Assembly (NCBI RefSeq): GCF_029167105.1
Contig: NZ_JARFML010000019.1
Coordinates: 1-64,000, forward strand
DNA from: Bradyrhizobium yuanmingense
GTDB taxonomy: Bacteria; Pseudomonadota; Alphaproteobacteria; Rhizobiales; Xanthobacteraceae
Direction: 5' to 3'
DNA length: 64,000 nucleotides
Shown: positions 28,460 to 35,259 of the stretch, piece by piece
Position numbering within the stretch: the stretch's first letter is position 1
How the letters are laid out: every line of letters begins with the position of its first letter
Made by a program: the position numbers and the translations under genes
Notes under the pieces: model-generated
The model's database searches: none
What the model saw: the letters and a program-made list of their open reading frames with translations, nothing else
What the model was told of the DNA's origin: nothing

Positions 28460-29146
28460 ATGTCGTCACCGCTCCAGATCGGAATCCTGGTATTTCCGCG
28501 CGTCACCCAGCTCGACTTCACCGGTCCCTTGCAGGTGTTCGCGATGGTTCCGGACGCAAAGCTGCACCTGATCTGGAAGCGGATCGAGCCGGTGCCGAGC
28601 GATTCCGTGCTGACGCTGACGCCGACCACGACCTTTGCAGATTGCCCCCAGCTCGATGTCATCTGCGTGCCCGGCGGCCAGGGCACCAACGATCTTCTCA
28701 ACGACGAGGACGTACTGGAATTCCTGCGCAAGCAGGCGACAGGCGCCAAGTACGTCACCTCGGTGTGCACAGGATCGCTGGCCCTTGGCGCCGCCGGCCT
28801 CTTGAAGGGCTACCGCGCCGCCACCCATTGGAGCGCAATGGAGATGCTCGCACAGTTCGGCACGACGCCGACCAAGACACGCGTCTGCGTCGATCGCAAC
28901 CGCATCACCGGCGGCGGCGTCACCGCAGGCATCGACTTCGCGCTGACGCTGGTCTCGATCATGGTCGATCGCACCACGGCCGAAGCGATCCAGCTGCAGA
29001 TGGAATACAATCCAGCCCCGCCATTCAATGCGGGATCGCCCGACACCGCGCCGGCCGAAGTGCTGGCGCTGTTGAGGGAGCGCGGCGCGCAAAACCAGGC
29101 GCGACGGCTCGAGGCGGTGAAGCGCGCGGCCGTGCGGGTGGCGTAA
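28460..29146 (+). CDS. DJ-1/PfpI family protein, isonitrile hydratase-like
   Basis: A 228-residue DJ-1/PfpI enzyme: IGILVFPRVTQLDFTGPLQVF, ICVPGGQGTNDLL, nucleophile Cys about 102 in VTSVCTGSLALGAAGLLKG, and ATHWSAMEMLAQFG. Length and motifs match bacterial isonitrile hydratase (InhA, which converts isonitriles to N-formamides), and the Cys and an acidic residue in the LDFTGP loop are kept. The ATG at 28460 follows CGGAGG; a longer frame from 28373 would add 29 residues covering the operator region and is rejected. It is divergent from the GlxA regulator. Confidence 0.8.
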   Translation: MSSPLQIGILVFPRVTQLDFTGPLQVFAMVPDAKLHLIWKRIEPVPSDSVLTLTPTTTFADCPQLDVICVPGGQGTNDLLNDEDVLEFLRKQATGAKYVTSVCTGSLALGAAGLLKGYRAATHWSAMEMLAQFGTTPTKTRVCVDRNRITGGGVTAGIDFALTLVSIMVDRTTAEAIQLQMEYNPAPPFNAGSPDTAPAEVLALLRERGAQNQARRLEAVKRAAVRVA

Positions 29147-29267
29147 AGGATCGTGCTTGCTCTTGTACCCTGACGCAGCGCAGCGCTCTCGAGGCGATGC
29201 GGAGCATCATCCGGGAGCGGTGCGCTGCACGCTGCACCGCGTCCGGGACGCGAGGCGAACAACGACA

Positions 29268-29303
29268 GAAAAAGGCCGCTCGGTTTCCCGAGCGGCCTTT
29301 CCT
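29268..29303. terminator. Bidirectional terminator
   Basis: A perfect 13-bp stem (AAAGGCCGCTCGG, 29271-29283, paired with 29288-29300) with a TTTC loop. Runs of A before it and T after it would serve transcripts from both sides, here the DJ-1/PfpI gene (+) and the NDUFA12 gene (-). Confidence 0.85.
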
Positions 29304-29546
29304 GTCTCACGGTGGCTGCACATTCACATCGGGCGATGTCGGAGCTTCCAGACCGGGGGCCTATCTCCAGATCGAGTCCTTCCTCGGCGGCCGCTGCATC
29401 TCGGGACAGTCGCGAACTGTTGCCCGAACCGAACGCGATGGTCTCCCATCTCCGTAAGATGGGATCATTGAGCCGCATCGCCCGCCTCGCGGCAACACCT
29501 GCGCAAGCGGCATCCCCGCTGTTCCCGTTGTCCACAGCGGCGCGGC

Positions 29547-29566
29547 GCGGATGCACGTGCATCCGC
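29547..29566. repeat. Perfect 20-bp palindrome
   Basis: GCGGATGCACGTGCATCCGC is its own reverse complement. A closely related palindrome with a one-base spacer is found at 50035-50057, so this may be a dispersed element or protein-binding site. Confidence 0.8.
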
Positions 29567-29604
29567 TTTGGACGATGGTGATTCGTGAGTCGGCCGAAAG
29601 GGGC

Positions 29605-30012
29605 TTAGCCGGGCGTCCAGGGCTGATAGTCGCCGGTCGCCTTGGGACGCCTGCCGCTGGCAAGCGTCGAGCCGGAGGGGCGATAGGCCTTCGCCGTGCC
29701 GGTGAGATTCGGCTGGTGCGGCTTCTCCCACTCGCGCGGCTGGTAATTGATCTCAGTCGGCGGCTTGTCGACGACGTGGTGGATCCAGCCATGCCAGGAC
29801 GGCGGAATCCGGCTCGCTTCCGCGTAGCCGTTATAGATCACCCAGCGCCGCTCGAAGCCGAGCGTCGGATCGATCGCCCCGCCCCGCGTGCGGTAGTAAC
29901 GGTTGCCCTGCTCGTCCTCGCCGACCAGCTCGCCATACCGCTTGGTCCAGAGCTGGGTGCCAAAGGTCTGGCCATTCCACCAGGTGAAGAACTTGAGGAA
30001 GAATTGTTTCAT
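29605..30012 (-). CDS. NADH:ubiquinone oxidoreductase NDUFA12 (B17.2) family subunit
   Basis: A 135-residue protein homologous to the mitochondrial complex I accessory subunit NDUFA12/B17.2, found in alphaproteobacteria. Signatures are FTWWNGQTFGTQLWTKRYGE, VGEDEQGNRYYRTR, RRWVIYNGYAEASRIPPSWH and GWIHHVVDKPPTEI, ending in a basic Pro-rich tail. The short start ATG at 30012 matches family length; the open frame continues upstream antisense to the BA14K gene and is not used. In related genomes it lies close to the DUF2155 gene; here four genes have come between. Confidence 0.92.
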   Translation of the reverse strand: MKQFFLKFFTWWNGQTFGTQLWTKRYGELVGEDEQGNRYYRTRGGAIDPTLGFERRWVIYNGYAEASRIPPSWHGWIHHVVDKPPTEINYQPREWEKPHQPNLTGTAKAYRPSGSTLASGRRPKATGDYQPWTPG

Positions 30013-30204
30013 GCGGCAAGGGCCCTGCTTCGTGGGGTCCTGATGCCATCCGGGGGGCGAAATGTCCAGTTCGGCAGGCGCGTCGGCACCCCCGCAAATC
30101 CGCCTGCCGCGCACGCCCCTGCCGCAAAGCGGACGCGATTCATTCATGCCCGGTACAGCGGCGGGACCTGAGGCTCCGTGCGCGCGCAAACCGACGTGAT
30201 CCCA

Positions 30205-30229
30205 GGAACCCCCGCGCTTTCGTAGGGTT
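30205..30229 (+). promoter_or_regulatory. EcfG-like promoter upstream of the BA14K gene (one mismatch)
   Basis: GGAAC at 30205-30209, a 16-base spacer, then GGTT at 30226-30229 instead of CGTT. Position fits: transcription would start about 20 bases before the BA14K start at 30254, which has AAAGGAG just upstream. It is one mismatch from the EcfG consensus. Confidence 0.5.
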
Positions 30230-30253
30230 TGCTTTCCGGGAAAGGAGTTTACC

Positions 30254-30961
30254 ATGAACAGTCTGAAATTGTTGAGTGCCGCCGCGACGGTGGCGTTGGT
30301 TCTTCCCTTGGCGAGCCCGAGCTTTGCGCAGCAGAGCCGTGCCGCCGCGGTCGGAGCGGGCGGTGGCGCCGCGGTCGGTGGCGGAGGTGCCGCGGTCGGT
30401 GGCGGAGGCGGCGGCTTCGGTGGTGGCGCCCGCATGGGCGGCGGCGGCGCCGCGTTCCAGGGCGGTGGCGGCGGTGTCGGGGGCGGAGCCGCAATGCGCC
30501 CGGGCGGAGGTAATTTCGCAGCCGGAGGCGCGGTCCGTCCGGGTGGTGGCAGTTTCGTCGGGGGCGCGGCAGACCGCGCCGCTATCTCGCCGAGCTTCAG
30601 CGGGACCCGCAGCGCTGCAGTCGCGGGCAACTGGCAAGGCGGCAACTGGCAAGGCGGCAGCGGCAACTGGAGCGGTCGTCACTGGCACGGCGGCCGCCAC
30701 CATCACCATCGCCACGGCGGCTTCTGGCCGGGCTTCGCGGCTGGCGCCGCGATCGGCGGCCTCGGCTCCTACGCCTATTACGGTAGCGGCTACGGCTATT
30801 ACGATGATCCCTACTACTACGGCTACTATGACGAGCCGACGGTCGCCGTGGTGCAGGATGGCGGTGGCGACCCCGCCTATTGCGCGCGGCGCTTCAAATC
30901 TTACGACCCTGCCTCGGGCACCTATCTCGGATACGACGGCCGTCGGCATCCTTGCCCGTAA
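30254..30961 (+). CDS. BA14K family secreted protein with Gly-rich region
   Basis: A 235-residue exported protein: signal peptide (residues 1-25, ending LASPSFA), a Gly/Ala-rich low-complexity region (about 30-125), a GNWQGGNWQGG repeat and His-rich patch (HWHGGRHHHHRHGG, about 138-155), a hydrophobic GAAIGGLGSYAYYGSGYGYY segment, and the C-terminal BA14K signature AYCARRFKSYDPASGTYLGY (last 30 residues). BA14K of Brucella is an immunoreactive lectin-like envelope protein. The His patch may bind metal. Stress control is suggested by the EcfG-like promoter. A clear terminator follows. Confidence 0.85.
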   Translation: MNSLKLLSAAATVALVLPLASPSFAQQSRAAAVGAGGGAAVGGGGAAVGGGGGGFGGGARMGGGGAAFQGGGGGVGGGAAMRPGGGNFAAGGAVRPGGGSFVGGAADRAAISPSFSGTRSAAVAGNWQGGNWQGGSGNWSGRHWHGGRHHHHRHGGFWPGFAAGAAIGGLGSYAYYGSGYGYYDDPYYYGYYDEPTVAVVQDGGGDPAYCARRFKSYDPASGTYLGYDGRRHPCP

Positions 30962-30984
30962 GCAGATCGCCAAGACGAGAGGCG

Positions 30985-31015
30985 AAAGGCGTCGCAGCGA
31001 TGCGGCGCCTTTTTT
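30985..31015 (+). terminator. Terminator of the BA14K gene
   Basis: AAGGCGTCGCA / TGCGGCGCCTT stem (11 bp, one G-T pair) with a GCGA tetraloop, followed by TTTTT. It lies about 25 bases after the stop. Confidence 0.88.
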
Positions 31016-31094
31016 GCAATGTCTTCCTCGCCCGTTTCGGCTTCATGACCCTCGCGCGTGCACGGATACATACAAATCGATGCAAATGGACCTT

Positions 31095-31114
31095 TATGCA
31101 CCAAACCGTGCATA
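31095..31114. promoter_or_regulatory. Inverted repeat upstream of the response-regulator operon
   Basis: TATGCAC and GTGCATA flank a six-base spacer (31095-31114), about 90 bases before the response-regulator start. It could be an operator of this two-component operon. No matching family was recognised. Confidence 0.4.
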
Positions 31115-31203
31115 TCCTTGGCGATCCAATCCCAAATTGACCGGACCCACGATTCGCGGATATCACAAACCAAAGTGGGGACTTCGATCTTCTGGGAAGT
31201 GTC

Positions 31204-31626
31204 ATGCCGCGTATTCTCGTGGTTGATGACGATCCGATGGTCGGCGCGACCATCGAGGTCCTCCTCCAACGTCAGGGCTTCGATGTCACGTTGACCGACG
31301 GCGGCGAAACGGGACTGGCTGCGCTGGAATCGCAAGCCTTCGACGTCATGCTGGTCGACATCTTCATGCCGCATATGCGCGGCTTCGAATCCATCCGCAT
31401 CTTTCACGAGCGCGCCCCTGCCACGCCGCTGATCGCGATGTCGGGCTATGCCTTCGCCTCGTCCGCCTCGCCCTCTCCCGATTTTCTCCGCATGGCGCTG
31501 GAACTCGGCGCTACGCGCTGCCTGCGCAAGCCGTTCACGCCGGAAGCGCTGCTGACCACGATCCGGGAATGCCTTGCCGGCGCCGGCGAGAGCGCGCCGC
31601 CGAAGGACAAGAAAGAAGCCCCTTGA
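31204..31626 (+). CDS. Single-domain response regulator
   Basis: A 140-residue receiver without output domain. The acidic pocket is in RILVVDDDPMVGATIEVLL, the phospho-acceptor Asp in VMLVDIFMPHMRG (about 52), and the switch Lys in CLRKPFTPEALL. The last 15 residues are charged. Its TGA overlaps the TTG start of the following hybrid kinase, so the two are translationally coupled and presumably partners. Confidence 0.9.
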   Translation: MPRILVVDDDPMVGATIEVLLQRQGFDVTLTDGGETGLAALESQAFDVMLVDIFMPHMRGFESIRIFHERAPATPLIAMSGYAFASSASPSPDFLRMALELGATRCLRKPFTPEALLTTIRECLAGAGESAPPKDKKEAP

Positions 31627-33881
31627 TTCCAACGCAGCGCGTCATTCTCGGTACTGGACTTGCCATCCTCCTGATCATCACCGCGGCTTCGATCGCCCTC
31701 GACGTCAAGTCGCGGTCCGACGCAGCACGGGTGAACCACACCGTCGAGGTGCAGAAGAAGATCTCCGATCTGCGCGTGCTGCTGCGCCGGGCCGAGAGCG
31801 CCGCGCGCGGCTACGAGCTCTATCGCACCCAAGGCTTCAGCGACGAGTTTCAGGCGGTGCACGCCAAGATCGCGCCGGCCCTCGCCGAGCTCAAGCGCGA
31901 CGTGCGCGACAGCCCCGATCAGGTCGCGCTGCTGGAGGGCACCGAGCCGCTGGCGCTGCGCCGGATCGAGATCGCCGCCACCGCGATGCGCCTGCGCGCC
32001 GCCAACGACCAGGCCGGCATTGCCGCGCTCAACAGCAGGGCCGAGGGCCGCGGCCTGATGGACAGGGTGATGGGCAATCTCGACCGTCTGAGCGCGGAGG
32101 AAGAGCGCCTGCTCGCCGCCCGCTCCCAGGATTCGCGCCGCACCGGCATCGTGCTGCTCGGCATCGACGTCGCCGGCGCCTTGCTGATCCTGCTCCTGGT
32201 CGCGTTGGTGATGCGTGAAAGCCGCCGCACGACGGGTGAGCTCCAGAGCTCGCTCGAGCAGACCCAAGCCGCCAAGACGGCGCTCGAGGCGGCGGTGGCC
32301 GAGCGCACCGAGCACCTCGTCGCCGCGCATGACGAGCTGCGCCTGTCGGTCAACGTGCTCCAGAGTACGTTTCGCAGCATGGCGGAGGCGGTGCTGGTCA
32401 TCGATGTCGAGGGCACCGTGCTGCTGTCCAATCCGGCCGCCGAGCGCATGCTGGTGCATCGCACCGGCATGAACGTCGGCAATCTGCGCGCGCTGTCCGA
32501 CGTGTTTCACGGCGACGGCGTCACGCCGCTTCCGGCCGACGAGCTGCCGTCGACGCGCGTGCTGCGCGGCGAGCAGTTCGAAGACCTGGAGATGATCGTC
32601 CGCCCGCACAGCGGCAACCTGCCGCGCCATCTCATGGTCAGCGGCCGGCCGATGCGGGACGGGCAAGGCAACATTTCCGGCGCGGTGCTGGTCTATCACG
32701 ATGCGACGACCTCGCGCGAGACCGAGCGGCAGCTGCACCAATCGCAGAAGCTGGATGCGATCGGCAAGCTGACCGGCGGCGTCGCGCACGACTTCAACAA
32801 CATGCTCACGGTCATCTCCGGCAACACCGAGACGCTGGTGGAAAGCCTGAAGGACCAGCCCGAGCTGCAGCGCACGGCCCGGCTGATCGACGATGCCGCC
32901 GAACGCTGCGCCGAGCTGATCCAGCACCTGCTGGCGTTCGCGCGCCGCCAGCCGCTCGAGCCGCGCAATGTCGACATCAACGCCGCGATCTCGGACATCG
33001 CCAAGCTCCTGCGCCCCACCCTCGGCGAGCAGATCCAGATCGAGACCGTGCTGGAGCAGGGGCCGCTGACGACCCATATCGATCCGTCCAGGCTCACCAA
33101 CGCCGTGCTCAACATGGCGATCAACGCCCGCGACGCCATGCCGAACGGCGGCAAGCTGCTGCTGGAGACCCACCGCGTCGTGCTCGACGAAGCCTATGCG
33201 CAGGCCAATGCCGACGTGGCAGCGGGCCCCTACATCATGCTCGCGGTCAGCGATACCGGCACCGGCATGCCCCCCGACGTGCAGCAGAAGGCGTTCGAGC
33301 CCTTCTTCACCACCAAGGAGGTCGGCAAGGGATCCGGCCTCGGCCTCTCCATGGTCTACGGCTTCGTCAAGCAATCCGGCGGCCACATCAAGATCTACAG
33401 CGAGGAAGGCCACGGCACCACGATCAAGCTCTATCTGCCGCCGGGTGAAGGCGCCGCGGACGTCGCGGCTGGCGTCACGCCGCAGGCCGAAGGCGGCGCC
33501 GAGACCATTTTCGTGGTCGAGGACGATCCGCTGGTCCGCAACTTCGTCACCGCGCAGCTGCAGAGCCTCGGCTACAAGACGGTCGCCGCGTCCGACGGCA
33601 AGGCGGCGCTGGACCTGATCGAGGCCGGCCAGAGCTTCGACCTGCTGTTCACCGACGTCGTCATCCCCGGCGGCATGAGCGGCCGCGAGCTCGCCGAAGA
33701 GGTGGCAAGGCGCCGGCCGGGCGTGAAGGTGCTCTACACCTCCGGCTACACCGACAACGCGATCGTCCATCACGGCAAGCTGGACGACGGCGTGCTGCTG
33801 CTGACCAAGCCCTATCGGAGAAACCAGCTCGCCGAGATGATCCGCAAGGCGCTGAGCGGCGGCGGGATGGTGCCGAGCTAG
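31623..33881 (+). CDS. Hybrid sensor histidine kinase (CHASE3-PAS-HisKA-HATPase-REC)
   Basis: A 752-residue hybrid kinase. A membrane helix (about 8-26) leads to a CHASE3 domain (LLRRAESAARGYELYRTQGF), a second helix (about 178-200), a coiled segment, a PAS domain (about 245-355), HisKA with His in TGGVAHDFNNMLTVISGN (about 388), an HATPase (MAINARDAMPNGG, DTGTGMPPDV, GSGLGLSMVYGF), and a C-terminal receiver (IFVVEDDPLVRNF; Asp in LFTDVVIPGGMSG; Lys in LLTKPYRRN). The start is taken at TTG 31623 because the frame before it is antisense-like and TTGA couples to the preceding regulator. Its CHASE3 region resembles that of the kinase at 20936. Confidence 0.9.
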   Translation: MIPTQRVILGTGLAILLIITAASIALDVKSRSDAARVNHTVEVQKKISDLRVLLRRAESAARGYELYRTQGFSDEFQAVHAKIAPALAELKRDVRDSPDQVALLEGTEPLALRRIEIAATAMRLRAANDQAGIAALNSRAEGRGLMDRVMGNLDRLSAEEERLLAARSQDSRRTGIVLLGIDVAGALLILLLVALVMRESRRTTGELQSSLEQTQAAKTALEAAVAERTEHLVAAHDELRLSVNVLQSTFRSMAEAVLVIDVEGTVLLSNPAAERMLVHRTGMNVGNLRALSDVFHGDGVTPLPADELPSTRVLRGEQFEDLEMIVRPHSGNLPRHLMVSGRPMRDGQGNISGAVLVYHDATTSRETERQLHQSQKLDAIGKLTGGVAHDFNNMLTVISGNTETLVESLKDQPELQRTARLIDDAAERCAELIQHLLAFARRQPLEPRNVDINAAISDIAKLLRPTLGEQIQIETVLEQGPLTTHIDPSRLTNAVLNMAINARDAMPNGGKLLLETHRVVLDEAYAQANADVAAGPYIMLAVSDTGTGMPPDVQQKAFEPFFTTKEVGKGSGLGLSMVYGFVKQSGGHIKIYSEEGHGTTIKLYLPPGEGAADVAAGVTPQAEGGAETIFVVEDDPLVRNFVTAQLQSLGYKTVAASDGKAALDLIEAGQSFDLLFTDVVIPGGMSGRELAEEVARRRPGVKVLYTSGYTDNAIVHHGKLDDGVLLLTKPYRRNQLAEMIRKALSGGGMVPS

Positions 33882-34278
33882 CGCGTGAACTGCCGAAGGC
33901 GCGCTGCAGTCACACCGTATATGCTGCAGTCACACCATATATGAGGTCGAGGACACTGGCTCCGGACGTGAGTTCCGGTTGTCCTTGTGAGACGCCGTAG
34001 CTCGCCCGCATCCGCGCCGGAGGAGTTCCGACACCGCGCGATGCCGGGAATAAGGCCGTTTTGATCTTGATCAGGTCAGTCTCAAGCAAAAATCAAGCCC
34101 ACCTCAAGGACAAATGTCTCACCAGACCAGTCTCTGAGCATGTTCTCGGCGACAAATGTTGGAGTCGGTGTCGCGAGAGTCTGCTTGCGGAGCGCGATAC
34201 CAAGCGCATTCACCAGATGCACAGCTAGGATCTTGGTCTGCGGCCGGAACTGCCGGCGCAGCTTCGACAGGTGCTCGC
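33882..34278. other. Intergenic region with a tandem 20-bp repeat
   Basis: About 400 bases. It holds two consecutive copies of a 20-bp unit (33903-33942) and, at 34061-34074, TTGATCTTGATCAG, one base away from the FixK/FNR consensus. No coding frame with a plausible start or family resemblance was found other than the upstream extension of the next gene. Confidence 0.5.
33903..33942. repeat. Tandem 20-bp repeat, two copies
   Basis: GCTGCAGTCACACCGTATAT is followed immediately by a second copy with a single G-to-A change. It starts 21 bases after the hybrid kinase stop. It looks like a recent slippage or duplication, or a pair of binding sites. Confidence 0.9.
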
Positions 34279-35250
34279 ATGAAAAGACGAGAGTTCATCT
34301 TGTTGATTGGTGGAGGACTGGCCTGGCCTGCGATCGCACGGGCGCAGGGCGGAACCAAGCTGCATCGTATCTTCTGGGTCTCGACTGAGTCCGAACCGGA
34401 TCCCTTCCTGGACGGCTTTCGCGAGGGAATGCGCGCGCTGGGATACGTCGAGGGCAGGAACGTAACCTTCGAGACGCATTATGCTCCTGGAAATCCGCAG
34501 GCACTGCGCAAGATCGTCTCCGAGTTGCAGCGAGCGGATATCGACCTCGTGGTCTCGAGCGGTCCGGCGACACGCGCCATGACCGCCGTCACCGACGTCC
34601 CCGTGCTGTTTGCATTGAGCGGCGACCCCGTCGCTTTGGGTGTGGTGAAGAGCCTTTCTCACCCCGGCACCAATTTCACCGGCAGCACATTCCTGTCACT
34701 CGAGCTGGCAGGAAAGCGCGTTGAGCTGCTCAAGGACATCTATCCAAAGCTGCGAAAACTGGCGGTCTTCTCGAACACGGATCATCCGGGAGAGCCACTG
34801 GAATGGCGCGCGACCTTGGAGTCGTGCCGAAATCTCGGCATTGAGGCAACCTACGTTCCGTTCTCCGGCGCTCGCGAAATCGAGAATGGGTTGATGGCTG
34901 CCGGCAAGGTGGACGCAGAAGCTCTCCTCGTGTTTCCCGATGCTGTGACGCTGGTGCATCGCGCGAAGATTACGGAGCTTGCAATCGCGCGCCGGCTGCC
35001 TTCGATGTTTGGCTGGTCTGAATATTGTGACGCTGGAGGTCTCTTGAGCTACGGCGCAAACCAGCGCACGACCTATTTTCGGCTTGCCACTTATTCCGAT
35101 CGCATCTTGCGCGGTGAAGATCCGTCAGATCTTCCGGTGATGCGTCCCGACAAGTTTGAACTGGCAGTCAATCTGAAGACAGCCAGGCTCGTGGGCATCG
35201 ACCTTGATGTGTCGTCGATCCTGTTTCGCGCCAGCAAGGTGATCTCCTGA
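34279..35250 (+). CDS. ABC transporter substrate-binding protein (ABC_sub_bind / TrpX type)
   Basis: A 323-residue periplasmic-binding-protein fold of the ABC_sub_bind family. The N-terminus MKRREFILLIGGGLAWPAIA is a signal peptide, with the Arg-Arg suggesting possible Tat export. Conserved segments are DGFREGMRALGYVEGRNVTF, ADIDLVVSSGPATRAM, VPVLFALSGDPVALGVVKSL and SHPGTNFTGSTF. Rhizobia encode many such proteins without adjacent permeases, as here. The ATG at 34279 is chosen because the signal peptide starts there. The stop lies nine bases before the cyclase gene, so co-transcription is likely, suggesting the binding protein might feed a signal to the cyclase. Confidence 0.87.
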   Translation: MKRREFILLIGGGLAWPAIARAQGGTKLHRIFWVSTESEPDPFLDGFREGMRALGYVEGRNVTFETHYAPGNPQALRKIVSELQRADIDLVVSSGPATRAMTAVTDVPVLFALSGDPVALGVVKSLSHPGTNFTGSTFLSLELAGKRVELLKDIYPKLRKLAVFSNTDHPGEPLEWRATLESCRNLGIEATYVPFSGAREIENGLMAAGKVDAEALLVFPDAVTLVHRAKITELAIARRLPSMFGWSEYCDAGGLLSYGANQRTTYFRLATYSDRILRGEDPSDLPVMRPDKFELAVNLKTARLVGIDLDVSSILFRASKVIS

Positions 35251-35259
35251 GATTAATCA

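Larger units (their letters stand above)
29147..29604. other. Gap between convergent genes, with terminator and palindrome
   Basis: About 460 bases. The left part carries a bidirectional terminator (29271-29300). The right part has a perfect 20-bp palindrome (29547-29566) and a small hairpin CCCATCTCCGTAAGATGGG near 29447. Several short frames exist on both strands but none has a recognisable product or ribosome binding site. Confidence 0.5.

Noticed and set aside
31446..33773. Minus-strand open frame of 775 codons antisense to the hybrid kinase
   Set aside because: Shadow of a gene with complete kinase motifs.
34061..34074. FixK/FNR-type site TTGATCTTGATCAG
   Set aside because: One base off consensus and more than 200 bases from the next start; one match of this short palindrome is expected by chance.
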